64,000 nt of DNA from Marinomonas colpomeniae (GTDB lineage: Bacteria > Pseudomonadota > Gammaproteobacteria > Pseudomonadales > Marinomonadaceae): contig NZ_JACYFC010000002.1 of NCBI RefSeq assembly GCF_014803385.1, positions 434,001 through 498,000 on the forward strand. Direction: 5' to 3'. The notes under the pieces are model-generated. The model had not been told where the DNA came from, searched no databases, and was given only the letters and a program-made list of their open reading frames with translations. The translations under genes were made by a program, and so were the position numbers. Within the stretch, counting starts at the first letter, position 1. Each line of letters opens with the position of its first letter. Shown piece by piece: positions 53,659 through 62,749 of the stretch.

Positions 53659-54492
53659 GTGACGACAACGCCGGTGAAGGCAAAGCAGGATGTGTTATCC
53701 CTGATCGAGACAAATTATTCCACCTTGTCTCCTTCTGCGCGATCAATTGCCAATTATTTACAACAGAATCCATTAGCGATTGTAAGCCAGACATCGGCTG
53801 AGATTGCAGATAACACCAATACATCAAAGGCGACTGTGAGCCGTTTTTTTCGTCAGCTTGGTTACGACTCTCATCAAGGAGCGAAACAGGCTCAACTTGC
53901 TTTACGTGAAAGAGGCGTGCCTATATTTACAGAAGGCTCTTCGTTAGACCAAACTGCTCAGGAAATGAGAAACCTCGCATTGACGTTTGAAGGTTTGAGT
54001 CCAGAAACCTTAAACGATATTAGTCAGCGTCTAGTCAAGGCGAGCCGAGTAACGTTAATAGGCTTTCGAAATGCCTATCCATTGGCTCTACATTTTCGTC
54101 AACAGCTCCAGCAAGTTCGCCATTCTGTTCGGTTATTGCCTCAACCGGGTCAAACTTTAGGTGAAGACTTACATGATATTTTAGACGATGAAGTGATTGT
54201 ATTACTTGGTTTTAGACGGCGTACTCGTCAATTTAAGCAAATTGTTCAGGCATTAGAAGGCCGAGATACTGTATTGATTACAGACCCAACTGGGCAAGTT
54301 TATAACCAACAGGTCTCTCAAGTGTTGGTATGTCATCTTGGTAGCGAAAGTCCCTTTGATAGCTACGCGGCGCCAATGAGCCTTATTTCTATGCTATGTA
54401 ATCGAGTATTTGGTTTTCTTGGCGATGGTGCTAATCGTCAGACTAAAGACATCGCAGAGTTATATGAAGCATTAGATGAATTAGAACCTTAA
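53659..54492 (+). CDS. RpiR/MurR-family transcriptional regulator
   Basis: Regulator of 277 aa. The N-terminal HTH_6 domain spans 1-80 (TSAEIADNTNTSKATVSRFFRQLGY) and a SIS phosphosugar-binding fold spans about 125-255. The start is GTG at 53659, seven bases after AGAGG. It is divergent from the amino-acid ABC operon and I infer it binds the GAAAC-N4-GTTTC sites here and at 57681. RpiR members with SIS domains often sense sugar phosphates, but several control nitrogen compound use. Confidence 0.9.
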   Translation: MTTTPVKAKQDVLSLIETNYSTLSPSARSIANYLQQNPLAIVSQTSAEIADNTNTSKATVSRFFRQLGYDSHQGAKQAQLALRERGVPIFTEGSSLDQTAQEMRNLALTFEGLSPETLNDISQRLVKASRVTLIGFRNAYPLALHFRQQLQQVRHSVRLLPQPGQTLGEDLHDILDDEVIVLLGFRRRTRQFKQIVQALEGRDTVLITDPTGQVYNQQVSQVLVCHLGSESPFDSYAAPMSLISMLCNRVFGFLGDGANRQTKDIAELYEALDELEP

Positions 54493-54858
54493 ATCTGTCT
54501 GTTAGTTTTTGTTTTACTTTACTTTATTATTTTCATGGGGTTTTTGCTGTATGCATTGCAATATGGCGAGCATAAATTAAATATGGATAGTTTGATCTAG
54601 TATTCCTTGGGATTCACTCTAAAATCTTCCAGCATGGCATTTCAAGTAGTGAGTTAATCGTTTATCCAGTAGATGAATTACACTCACTTTCTAAGTTGTT
54701 CATTTTTTAATCTTTAGTATTCTTGCCTATATCTTTGAGTTTACATTCGTTGTTGGTGTTGCTAGTATCTCGCGCATCAAAGTGTATGGATGCGCGCACT
54801 TCCCTGTAATTTTTAACGGGACGTGTGTCCACGGCACGTTTATCTGTGATTTACGTTG
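54493..54858. other. Long leader region before bioM
   Basis: About 366 bp without a gene. Two hairpins lie near its right end: CGCGCATC/GATGCGCG (54771-54796, 8 bp stem) and ACGTG/CACGT (54821-54839). They stand close to a weak TTG/GTG start of bioM with no clear ribosome site, so they may affect its translation or transcription. I saw no clear BirA operator. Confidence 0.4.
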
Positions 54859-55629
54859 GTGTGCATTATCAATAATATAAACAACCCTGCTGAAGAACTC
54901 ACCACGATTGGCTGTGCCATTCGGTTAGATCAGGTTTGCCTAGAGATTGAAGGTAAACAAGTCATCCATCAGTTGTCTCTGGATACTAATGTCCGTCGGC
55001 TTGGTGTGATTGGTCGTAATGGCTCGGGCAAGTCTACGTTATCCCGCTTACTTTCAGGTTTGATTGACACGACATCTGGACAGCTTGAAATTGCTGGTTT
55101 CAACCCATTTAAAGACCGCCGCGCTGCATTGCGAGAGGTCGGTCTACTGTTTCAAAATCCAGACCATCAGATTATTTTTCCAACAGTCTTAGAAGAATTG
55201 ACCTTCGGGTTGCGCCAATTGGGTCAAGACAAAACCGAAGCCAAAAAGAATGTGTTGGAAATGTTGTCGGCGTTCGGCAAAGAGCACTGGCAGGATGTGC
55301 ATTGCTCTACTTTATCTCATGGACAAAAACATCTGGTTTGCCTGATGTCGATTGTCGCTATGAAACCTAATCTCATTATTCTCGATGAGCCGTTTGCTGG
55401 CTTGGATATTCCTACTAAACGCCAATTACAGCGTTACCTCGATACGTTTTCCGGTAGCCTTATTCATATCAGCCACGACCCAGACGACCTTCAGAATTAC
55501 GACCAACTTTTATGGTTGGAAGCTGGCCAAGTGGCGGCTTTAGGGGATTCTGATGAAGTTATGTCACGTTATTTAGCGGCCATGCACGAACTAGGGGAAA
55601 GCGATGATATCTCTGACCTCTCCAGTTGA
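54859..55629 (+). CDS. bioM: ECF biotin transporter ATPase BioM
   Basis: CbiO/BioM-type ATPase of about 256 aa. Walker A GRNGSGKST near 52-60, the ECF-specific signature LSHGQKHLVC near 155, and Walker B LIILDEPFAGLD are present. I start at GTG 54859 (an adjacent TTG at 54856 is equally possible); neither has a good ribosome site. It heads a bioM-bioN-bioY operon, overlapping bioN by 26 bp. It energises biotin uptake with BioN and the BioY receptor. Confidence 0.85.
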   Translation: MCIINNINNPAEELTTIGCAIRLDQVCLEIEGKQVIHQLSLDTNVRRLGVIGRNGSGKSTLSRLLSGLIDTTSGQLEIAGFNPFKDRRAALREVGLLFQNPDHQIIFPTVLEELTFGLRQLGQDKTEAKKNVLEMLSAFGKEHWQDVHCSTLSHGQKHLVCLMSIVAMKPNLIILDEPFAGLDIPTKRQLQRYLDTFSGSLIHISHDPDDLQNYDQLLWLEAGQVAALGDSDEVMSRYLAAMHELGESDDISDLSS

Positions 55630-56227
55630 AACCCGAGCACATCATTGGCCTGCTGGATTAAAACTAGGGTTGCTGAGTCTGGTGACCTTTGGTTTGTTCT
55701 TTGTTGATAGCGTTATCTTCCACGGCTTGTTTTTGGCTTTTGTCGCTGTGCTCTATGCATTACCGGGAACCGTGTTCTTTAAAAATGGCTGGAAGCATCT
55801 GAAGATTTTATGGCCATTTGTTTTTATTGTGGTTGTTTGGCATCTGTTCACAGATGAGCTACCGCTGGGTTTAACCGTTGCCTTTCGCATGATGTCTGCG
55901 GTGGGGATGGCAAATCTGGTGACCATGACAACACGCCTTTCCGACATGATTGATGTTGTACATTGGCTTACTCGACCGCTGCGCAAGCTAGGTTTTAACC
56001 CTCGAGTATTAGAGCTGTCAATTGCCTTAGTGATTCGCATGACTCCAGTGCTTGTTTCCAAAGGGCAAAAACTGACTTTGGCGTGGCGCGCTCGCTCAAC
56101 TCGCCGCTCTGGCTGGCGAATTATTTTACCCTTTACGGTCCTCGCGCTTGACGATGCGGATCATGTTGCCGAAGCTTTAAAAGCTCGCGGCGGATTAACA
56201 AACCAAGAAAACCAAGAGAGAAAATAA
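55604..56227 (+). CDS. bioN: ECF biotin transporter transmembrane protein BioN
   Basis: CbiQ/BioN-type T component of 207 aa, about four hydrophobic helices then the cytoplasmic coupling helices with AWRARSTRRSGWR near 162-174 (a family Ala-Arg-Xaa motif) and EALKARG near the end. AGGGGAAAGCG precedes the ATG, which lies inside bioM. The stop overlaps the bioY start as TAATG. Links BioM to BioY. Confidence 0.88.
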   Translation: MISLTSPVETRAHHWPAGLKLGLLSLVTFGLFFVDSVIFHGLFLAFVAVLYALPGTVFFKNGWKHLKILWPFVFIVVVWHLFTDELPLGLTVAFRMMSAVGMANLVTMTTRLSDMIDVVHWLTRPLRKLGFNPRVLELSIALVIRMTPVLVSKGQKLTLAWRARSTRRSGWRIILPFTVLALDDADHVAEALKARGGLTNQENQERK

Positions 56228-56787
56228 TGGAAAAAAATATTGCTTATATTGCTTTGTTTGCGGCTTTGGTTGCAGCACTGGGCTTGATCCCTAAAATAAC
56301 CCTTGGCTTTGGTGTGCCGATTACGGCGCAAGGCCTTGGTATTATGCTTTGCGGTACGATACTGGGCGCCAAACGCGGTGCGTTAGCTGTGTTGTTGTTG
56401 CTGTTATTGGTTGCCATTGGCTTGCCTTTATTGGCGGGTGGTCGAGGCGGTTTGGGACTGTTCTTTGGCGTAACGGGCGGCTTTCTAATTGGCTGGCCTA
56501 TCTCTGCTTATGTAACAGGTTTGATTGTTGAGAAATGGCGCACAGGTTCTATTGTCCTTGTTTCAGCCATTGCGTCCGTTATCGGCGGCATCTTTGTGGT
56601 GTATCTGTTTGGTATTGTTGGCATGGCGATCGTCTTGGAAAAAACATTCTTCGAGGCCGCTGCACTGATGGTTGCTTTTATTCCTGGAGACATTATTAAA
56701 GTGATTATTGCTGCCTTCCTTACTGGGGCTATTGCTAAAGCTCGTCCAGCCAGCTTGCTGTCTCGACAGGTTAAAGCCACATCGTAA
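56227..56787 (+). CDS. bioY: Biotin transporter substrate-binding protein BioY
   Basis: Membrane S component of 186 aa with six hydrophobic helices. The BioY signature runs through LGFGVPITAQGLGIMLCG near 26-43 and LLLLLVAIGLPLLAGGRGG near 57-75, and FIPGDIIKVIIAAF near 150. It binds biotin at high affinity; with BioM and BioN it forms a full ECF importer. Starts on the bioN stop codon. Confidence 0.95.
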   Translation: MEKNIAYIALFAALVAALGLIPKITLGFGVPITAQGLGIMLCGTILGAKRGALAVLLLLLLVAIGLPLLAGGRGGLGLFFGVTGGFLIGWPISAYVTGLIVEKWRTGSIVLVSAIASVIGGIFVVYLFGIVGMAIVLEKTFFEAAALMVAFIPGDIIKVIIAAFLTGAIAKARPASLLSRQVKATS

Positions 56788-56844
56788 TAGACGTTTAAGT
56801 CTGCGTGAATCCTAATATCTGTGGACTGCAATAGAGGAAGTGAG

Positions 56845-57588
56845 ATGAACATTCAGATTTATACCGATAATGTTTCCGCTAACCACATCCTCTATTATGC
56901 GCTGACACGACTCTACGGCAAAAACAGCGTTTGCTTTATTAATGCCAATGAAATTTTAAGCGGCGTGTTAAGCAAGGATGTGGATCTTTTCGTGATGCCC
57001 GGCGGTGCCAGCCGCTACAAAGCGGATAAACTCAATGGCAAAGCAAATCACATAATTAAAGCTTATGTTGAACAGGGTGGCCGCTATTTTGGTATTTGTG
57101 GCGGCGCCTACATGGGCTGTAATGTGACGAAATGGGCGCAAGGTCTGCCTCATGAAATCATTGTTCACAATGAACTGAATTTTTTCTCGGGAGCGGCTAT
57201 CGGCCCAGTTGAGGCGTTTGGTCGCGGCGATAATTATAACCAAACCGATGCTCATCTAGTGACGCTGGAATACCAAGGTAAGCTTGTCGAATCACTGTAT
57301 TTGGGTGGCTGTGTTTTTCAGCCTGATGCTAAGGATAGTTATGAAGTCTTAGCGTCTTTTTCCGATTTACCGGACAAACCTGCCGCTATTGTCTCTGGTC
57401 GTTACGGTCAGGGGCGATGGTTACTTTGCTCAACACATCCCGAATACGACAACGAAGCTGTTGAATTGCTGGACTTTAATGTGATCGGCAATCAGTACGA
57501 GCATTTTTCTCGGTTGCCAAATGATGCCGATTTACGACTTGAGCTGCTGGAGAGCTTATTAGTTAATCTAGACCTTCCTTCCTGTTAA
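56845..57588 (+). CDS. BPL_N domain (biotin-protein-ligase N-terminal-like) protein
   Basis: Class-I glutamine-amidotransferase-like protein of 247 aa related to the N-terminal domain of eukaryotic biotin-protein ligase. Visible: VMPGGASRYKADKL near 55-68, nucleophile-elbow GICGGAYMGC near 92-101 with Cys94, and HPEYD near 200. I use the ATG at 56845 behind AGAGGAAG. The gene follows bioY by 57 bp, and its partner genes are for biotin uptake, so it probably acts in biotin use. No reaction has been proven for the stand-alone form. Confidence 0.82.
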   Translation: MNIQIYTDNVSANHILYYALTRLYGKNSVCFINANEILSGVLSKDVDLFVMPGGASRYKADKLNGKANHIIKAYVEQGGRYFGICGGAYMGCNVTKWAQGLPHEIIVHNELNFFSGAAIGPVEAFGRGDNYNQTDAHLVTLEYQGKLVESLYLGGCVFQPDAKDSYEVLASFSDLPDKPAAIVSGRYGQGRWLLCSTHPEYDNEAVELLDFNVIGNQYEHFSRLPNDADLRLELLESLLVNLDLPSC

Positions 57589-57680
57589 TAAGGCGCCTAT
57601 TTTAAGAATATCTGACTCAGTGTGCTCATAACATCTTACCTAACACATAGCACCTAGTGCTGTTTCAGTTGACTTCTTGG

Positions 57681-57696
57681 TGAAACGATTGTTTCA
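57681..57696. promoter_or_regulatory. RpiR-type operator, site 3, at the ureide operon
   Basis: TGAAACGATTGTTTCA is a perfect GAAAC-N4-GTTTC inverted repeat with matching outer bases, 24 bp before the amidase ATG. It is the same motif as at 53401 and 53547. A TGTTTCA half-site lies at 57661-57667. Confidence 0.65.
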
Positions 57697-57719
57697 TATG
57701 TTTTAATTAAGGAGGACAT

Positions 57720-58943
57720 ATGAAACATGCCATCGTACAAAATCCATTTATTACGTTAAGCGATCAAGACGGAAATAGCGCTCTTTTTACCAGTACAACA
57801 GCGGATTCAGTTACTCATAAAGATCAGCCTTTAAAAGGCCTTCGCTTAGCCGTGAAAGACTTGTTTCATATGGCAGGGTTACCCACTTCCGCAGGCAATC
57901 CAACTTGGCTAGCCAGTCATGATATTCCAACTCACACATCATCGAACGTAACGGCTTTACTTGCGGCTGGTGTTCAGTTCTGTGGCAAAACTATTACCGA
58001 TGAATTGGCGTACAGTTTAAATGGCCAGAACATTCATTACGGAACCCCTGAAAACCCAATTACACCAGATCGTTTACCAGGTGGTTCATCATCTGGTTCA
58101 GCCGTAGCGGTAGCTTCTGGGCTGGCTGATATTGGCTTAGGTACCGACACGGGTGGCTCTATTCGTGTGCCTTCTAGTTACAACGGTTTATTTGGATTAC
58201 GTCCGACTCATGGTGTGATTGATTCCGACAACATGGTTGCTCTAGCACCATCTTTTGATACGGTCGGATGGATGACGAAAGATCTAGAAACCTTAGAGAA
58301 TGTCGCTAAGGTTTTACTTAGTAAAGTGTTGCCAGAAAACGCCCTAACTTCCTTTAATCAGGTTCTGATTTGCGACAATTTAGTCGATCAAGTTGCCCAT
58401 AGTCGCGAGCTACATACGCAACTTGATCTATGGCGTCATCAAGGATTGTTAACAGACGAAGCCTCTTTGCTTATTGATACTCAAGCGTGGAAAGCCAGTG
58501 AAACGTTTCGTACTTTACAAGGTGCGGAAATTTGGCAAGAACATGGCGATTGGATTACAGAAGTGCAGCCAGAATTCGCACCTGATATTCAGTTACGTTT
58601 TGAATGGTGTGCAACGATTTCGGCTGATGACATCGCTGCAGCGAAACAACAGCGCAAAGATTTTGCTGATTGGATTCAAGGCGAGTTAAAAGACTCTGTT
58701 CTTATTATTCCAACAACACCGGGTTTATCGCCATTGTTTACTGCCTCCGCGGACGATTTGGCGGCTTACCGTAATCAATTAATGGACATGACGGCCATTG
58801 CTGGATTAGCGGGTTTGCCGCAATTGCATTTACCTGTTTGTGAATTGAATGGTGCACCGTGCGGTTTGTCTTTGATTGGGTCAAAGGGCAGTGATTTAGC
58901 GTTAATTGAATTTGCAAAAACATTGATGGAGCAAAGCTTGTGA
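57720..58943 (+). CDS. Amidase signature family hydrolase
   Basis: Cytoplasmic amidase of 407 aa. Signature residues: Lys46 in AVKDLF, the GGSSSGSAVAVA stretch at 121-132, and nucleophile Ser147 in GTDTGGSIRVP. It is shorter than typical GatA-type members and resembles indoleacetamide hydrolase (AMI1)-like enzymes. TAAGGAGGACAT is a very strong ribosome site. First gene of the operon, it overlaps the Ntn-hydrolase start by 4 bp (GTGA). Klebsiella hpxWXYZ likewise pairs an amidase with HpxW. Oxalurate or a related ureide is a possible substrate. Confidence 0.85.
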   Translation: MKHAIVQNPFITLSDQDGNSALFTSTTADSVTHKDQPLKGLRLAVKDLFHMAGLPTSAGNPTWLASHDIPTHTSSNVTALLAAGVQFCGKTITDELAYSLNGQNIHYGTPENPITPDRLPGGSSSGSAVAVASGLADIGLGTDTGGSIRVPSSYNGLFGLRPTHGVIDSDNMVALAPSFDTVGWMTKDLETLENVAKVLLSKVLPENALTSFNQVLICDNLVDQVAHSRELHTQLDLWRHQGLLTDEASLLIDTQAWKASETFRTLQGAEIWQEHGDWITEVQPEFAPDIQLRFEWCATISADDIAAAKQQRKDFADWIQGELKDSVLIIPTTPGLSPLFTASADDLAAYRNQLMDMTAIAGLAGLPQLHLPVCELNGAPCGLSLIGSKGSDLALIEFAKTLMEQSL

Positions 58944-60547
58944 GCCAAGAGAATAGGAATAAAAGTGGGATCGCGTTTACGGCACCGCATTTTAAAGCGA
59001 CAGAAGCAGGGCAAAAAATACTAGAACAAGGTGGCACCGCGATAGAAGCTATGGTGGCCGCAGCGGCAGCAATTGCTGTTGTGTATCCGCACATGAATGG
59101 TTTAGGCGGTGATGGTTTTTGGCTGATTAGTGAGCCGGGAAAAGCGCCAGTTGGCATCGATGCTTCTGGTAAAGCGGCACAAGGTGCAACGCTTGATTTC
59201 TATAAGAACAGCGGCTGCGAAAGCATTCCAACGCGAGGCGGAAAAGCCGCGTTGACGATGGCTGGCGCGGTAGCCGGTTGGCAAGAAGCCTTATCGATCA
59301 GCGAAACGTGGCAATCGCCTTTGCCTTTATCAGGTTTATTGGAAGACGCTATTCAATTTGCTGAAAACGGCAGTGCGGTGACGCAAACCTATGTAGACGC
59401 CAGTAATAAGGTTTTTGATGATTTAGCCGACGTTCAAGGCTTTTCGGTGTATTTAAAAGACGGTATCGTCTATCAGAAAGACGATAATTTAATACTTTCA
59501 GCTTTAGGGAAAACGCTAAAACGCCTTACTGAAAATGGTTTAGACGATTTTTATCATGGTGAAATCGCGCAAGAATTGGCAAAAGACTTAGAAACTGCAG
59601 GTTCGCCAATTCGATTGGAAGACTTTCATTCTTATCTAGCTAAACGAGTAAAACCGCTGCAAGTCACAACCAGTGCAGGAACCTTATACAATTTGTCTGC
59701 GCCGACTCAAGGTATCGCGTCGTTATTGATTTTGGCTTTGTACGACCGTTTACATACACAAGCTAAAACGCCAACCGACATGGCGCATTTGTTAATTGAA
59801 TCGACCAAACAAGCCTTTATTGCACGTAATCAGTACGTGACGGACGAATCACGTTTAACAGCAGATTTAGAGGCTTTATTAGCCGATGAATCACTGGAAG
59901 AAATGCTGAGTAATATTTCTTTAGACCGCGCACAGACTTGGCCTCATATGGCGAAGCACGGCGATACCATTTGGATGGGCGCGTGTGACAGTGAAGGCCG
60001 GATGGTGAGTTACATTCAGAGCCTTTATTGGGAATTCGGCTGCGGTGTGGTGAGCCCTTCTACTGGCATTGTTTGGAACAACCGAGGCTCATCTTTCTCA
60101 TTGGAAGAAGGCTCACTTCAAGAGCTTGGACCAAACCTGAGACCTTTCCATACATTGAACCCTGCGTTCGCTGAACTGAACGATGGCCGTCGTATGAGCT
60201 ACGGCACCATGGGCGGAGAAGGTCAGCCACAAACTCAAGCGGCGCTGTTTAGTCGTTATGTTTATCACAATATGCCGTTAGATAAAGCCATTAGCGAAGG
60301 TCGCTGGTTGTTGGGTCGCACTTGGGGTGATGTGAGCCATAATTTGAAAATTGAAGAAGATTTTGCCGAAATGGTCGCGGACGAATTGAAAACACGCGGA
60401 CATGATTTGGTCGTTGTCGATTCGCAAAGTGAAATGATGGGGCACGCTGGGGCCGTTGTATTGCTTGGTAATGGTGAAGTATTAGCGGCAACCGATACGC
60501 GCAGCGATGGCTTAGCGCTACAAAATAATGAAGTTAGTGCTACATAG
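58940..60547 (+). CDS. Gamma-glutamyltransferase-family Ntn-hydrolase, HpxW-like
   Basis: Predicted self-processing Ntn-hydrolase of 535 aa, GTG start. The N-terminal GGTAIEAMVAAAAAIAVVYP and MNGLGGDGF stretches are GGT-family. The catalytic Thr is expected at 343 in KHGDTIWMGACD, and there is no signal peptide, so it is cytoplasmic. Sequence order and neighbours suggest oxamate amidohydrolase (HpxW of Klebsiella, which forms oxalate and ammonia) rather than glutathione transferase. Evidence is context and length; GGT activity remains possible. Confidence 0.75.
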   Translation: MSQENRNKSGIAFTAPHFKATEAGQKILEQGGTAIEAMVAAAAAIAVVYPHMNGLGGDGFWLISEPGKAPVGIDASGKAAQGATLDFYKNSGCESIPTRGGKAALTMAGAVAGWQEALSISETWQSPLPLSGLLEDAIQFAENGSAVTQTYVDASNKVFDDLADVQGFSVYLKDGIVYQKDDNLILSALGKTLKRLTENGLDDFYHGEIAQELAKDLETAGSPIRLEDFHSYLAKRVKPLQVTTSAGTLYNLSAPTQGIASLLILALYDRLHTQAKTPTDMAHLLIESTKQAFIARNQYVTDESRLTADLEALLADESLEEMLSNISLDRAQTWPHMAKHGDTIWMGACDSEGRMVSYIQSLYWEFGCGVVSPSTGIVWNNRGSSFSLEEGSLQELGPNLRPFHTLNPAFAELNDGRRMSYGTMGGEGQPQTQAALFSRYVYHNMPLDKAISEGRWLLGRTWGDVSHNLKIEEDFAEMVADELKTRGHDLVVVDSQSEMMGHAGAVVLLGNGEVLAATDTRSDGLALQNNEVSAT

Positions 60548-60653
60548 TGAAGTTACTGAGTTTTTGTCGTGAATTTAACGCTAATTTACGTGGTAATTTA
60601 CACAGTAGTAATTGTTGATTTTAGTTGATCTGAATTAGAAAAAGGAAAAATGA

Positions 60654-61472
60654 ATGTCATTTGTAATGGAAAATTACCCAATGTTATTGGCCATGATGGG
60701 AACCGGCATTGTCGGCGGTATTCTGGCGGGGTTATTGGGTGTGGGTGGCGGTATCGTCATCGTTCCTGTTTTGTTCTTTATTTATCAAGGTTTGGGCATC
60801 AGCAGTGATACTGCAATGTTAGTCGCGACGGCAACGTCTTTGGCGACCATTATTCCAACATCAATCAGCTCTATTCGTTCGCACCGTGCCAAAGGCAATG
60901 TGGATTTTGATCTATTGAAGCATTGGGGCGTGTTTATATTCATCGGTGTTGTGATCGGTAGTGTTGTCGTTACCCGTGTTGAAGGCCAATGGCTAACGCT
61001 GTTGTTCGGCATCGTTGCCTGTCTGTCGGCGTTGAATATGTTGTTCGCACGCAAAGAGGCCATGTTCAAGTCGTTACCGGGAAAAACGGGTCAAAGTGTT
61101 ATGGCGACCTTGATCGGTTTGTTCAGCAGCATGGTGGGTATTGGTGGCGGGACATTAACAGTGCCAACACTGACTTTTTGTAACTATCCAGCTCATCGCG
61201 CAGTGGGAACCGCCGCCGCTGTGGGTTTGATTATTTCCCTTCCAGCCGCCATTACTATGTTGATATTCGGTGAGCGTCCAATCGATGCGCCTTTCGGTAC
61301 GATTGGTTTGGTAAACGTGATTGGTTTTGCTTGCATCGTACCATTAACGGTTGTGTTTGCGCCTATTGGAGCGGGTCTTGGGAGTCGTCTTGATTCCGCG
61401 AAATTGAAAAAAGTCTTTGCTATTGTGTTGATCATCACGGGTTTACGCATGCTTTACCAATCCATTTTTTAA
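60654..61472 (+). CDS. TauE/SafE-family permease
   Basis: Membrane protein of 272 aa with about eight hydrophobic helices in two repeats; GLLGVGGGIVIVPVL near 27-41 and GLFSSMVGIGGGTLTVPTL near 155-173 are the repeated family motifs. TauE/SafE proteins export sulfite, sulfoacetate or carboxylates. Here it may move a product of the operon such as oxalate or oxamate, which is inference. AAGGAAAAATGA precedes the start. It sits between the Ntn-hydrolase and aminotransferase genes. Confidence 0.9.
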   Translation: MSFVMENYPMLLAMMGTGIVGGILAGLLGVGGGIVIVPVLFFIYQGLGISSDTAMLVATATSLATIIPTSISSIRSHRAKGNVDFDLLKHWGVFIFIGVVIGSVVVTRVEGQWLTLLFGIVACLSALNMLFARKEAMFKSLPGKTGQSVMATLIGLFSSMVGIGGGTLTVPTLTFCNYPAHRAVGTAAAVGLIISLPAAITMLIFGERPIDAPFGTIGLVNVIGFACIVPLTVVFAPIGAGLGSRLDSAKLKKVFAIVLIITGLRMLYQSIF

Positions 61473-61528
61473 ACGTTTCTCTAATTAAGCGTTTTTCTCA
61501 TTAGACGTCTTTCTCATTAGGAGTACTT

Positions 61529-62749
61529 ATGCAACCTTTGTCTTTTCCTCCAAGGTTATTAATGGGCCCAGGCCCAATTAACTGTTATCCGCGTGTGTTA
61601 ACTGCGATGTCGACGCAATTGGTTGGGCAATACGATCCGACCATGACAAGTTATATGAACGAAGTCATGGAACTGTACCGTCGTGTATTTAATACACAGA
61701 ACCAACAAACCTTTTTGATCGATGGAACGTCTCGCGCGGGTATTGAAGCCGCGCTGATCTCCTGTTTGGAGCCAGGCGATAAAGTCTTGGTGCCGATCTT
61801 TGGTCGCTTTGGACACTTGTTGGCAGAAATAGCAGAACGCGCCGATGCCGAAGTTCATACAATTGAAGTACCTTGGGGTGAAGTGTTTGATCCTCAGCAA
61901 ATTGAAGAGGCATTAAAGCGAATACAGCCAAAGTTGTTAGCGATTGTTCAAGGCGATACCTCGACAACCATGTTGCAGCCATTGGAAGAGCTTGGTGATA
62001 TTTGCCGCGCTCACGATGTGTTGTTTTACACAGACGCGACGGCATCAATCGGCGGAAATCCATTTGAGACAGACGCGTGGAAAATCGATGCGGTGTCGGT
62101 TGGTTTGCAGAAATGTCTTGGTGGTCCATCAGGCAGTGCGCCAATGACCTTGAGTGATCGCTTTGTCGATTGCGTCCGCAAACGTGCTCATGTTGAAGCG
62201 GGTATTCGTGATGCCCATCACAAAAGCGCGACGGGTCAGCGTATTCGTTCAAACTATTTTGATTTACCCATGATCATGGATTATTGGGGCGATGAACGCC
62301 TGAATCATCACACGGAAGCCGCCACCATGTTGTTTGGTGCGCGTGAATGCGCAGTGGGTTTATTGACCGAAGGCCAAGACGAAGTACTAAAGCGTCATCA
62401 GTTTGCAGGCAATGCCATGTTGTCAGGTGTTCAAGCCATGGGGCTTCAACCGTTTGGCGATTTGAAACACAAAATGAGCAATGTGGTTGGTGTACATATT
62501 CCAGATAATGTAGACGGCGAAGCGATTCGTCATACTTTGTTGAATACCTTTAATATTGAAATTGGCACCAGCTTTGGCCCACTAAAAGGCAAAGTATGGC
62601 GTATCGGAACCATGGGTTATAACGCCCGCCAAGATGCGGTATTGCAAACCTTACAATCTCTTGAAACTGTATTGCGACGTGCTGGATTCAGCTTGTCAGC
62701 AGGTGAAGCGGTTGATGCTGCGATGGCTGTTTACAGTGGAGAATCATAA
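61529..62749 (+). CDS. PLP aminotransferase, PucG/HpxJ-like
   Basis: Class V aminotransferase of 406 aa. PLP Schiff-base Lys195 is in SVGLQKCLGGPSG, Asp169 in YTDATAS, and the N-terminal MGPGPINCYPRVLTAMS is typical of (S)-ureidoglycine:glyoxylate aminotransferases. That reaction makes oxalurate and glycine, downstream of allantoate amidohydrolase, whose gene follows with a TAATG overlap. Alanine- or serine-glyoxylate aminotransferase is the alternative; the pairing favours ureidoglycine. Confidence 0.82.
   Translation: MQPLSFPPRLLMGPGPINCYPRVLTAMSTQLVGQYDPTMTSYMNEVMELYRRVFNTQNQQTFLIDGTSRAGIEAALISCLEPGDKVLVPIFGRFGHLLAEIAERADAEVHTIEVPWGEVFDPQQIEEALKRIQPKLLAIVQGDTSTTMLQPLEELGDICRAHDVLFYTDATASIGGNPFETDAWKIDAVSVGLQKCLGGPSGSAPMTLSDRFVDCVRKRAHVEAGIRDAHHKSATGQRIRSNYFDLPMIMDYWGDERLNHHTEAATMLFGARECAVGLLTEGQDEVLKRHQFAGNAMLSGVQAMGLQPFGDLKHKMSNVVGVHIPDNVDGEAIRHTLLNTFNIEIGTSFGPLKGKVWRIGTMGYNARQDAVLQTLQSLETVLRRAGFSLSAGEAVDAAMAVYSGES

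Noticed and set aside
54493..54858. BirA operator before bioM
   Set aside because: A single GTTTACA-like half is present at about 54738, but no matching inverted half at BirA spacing.
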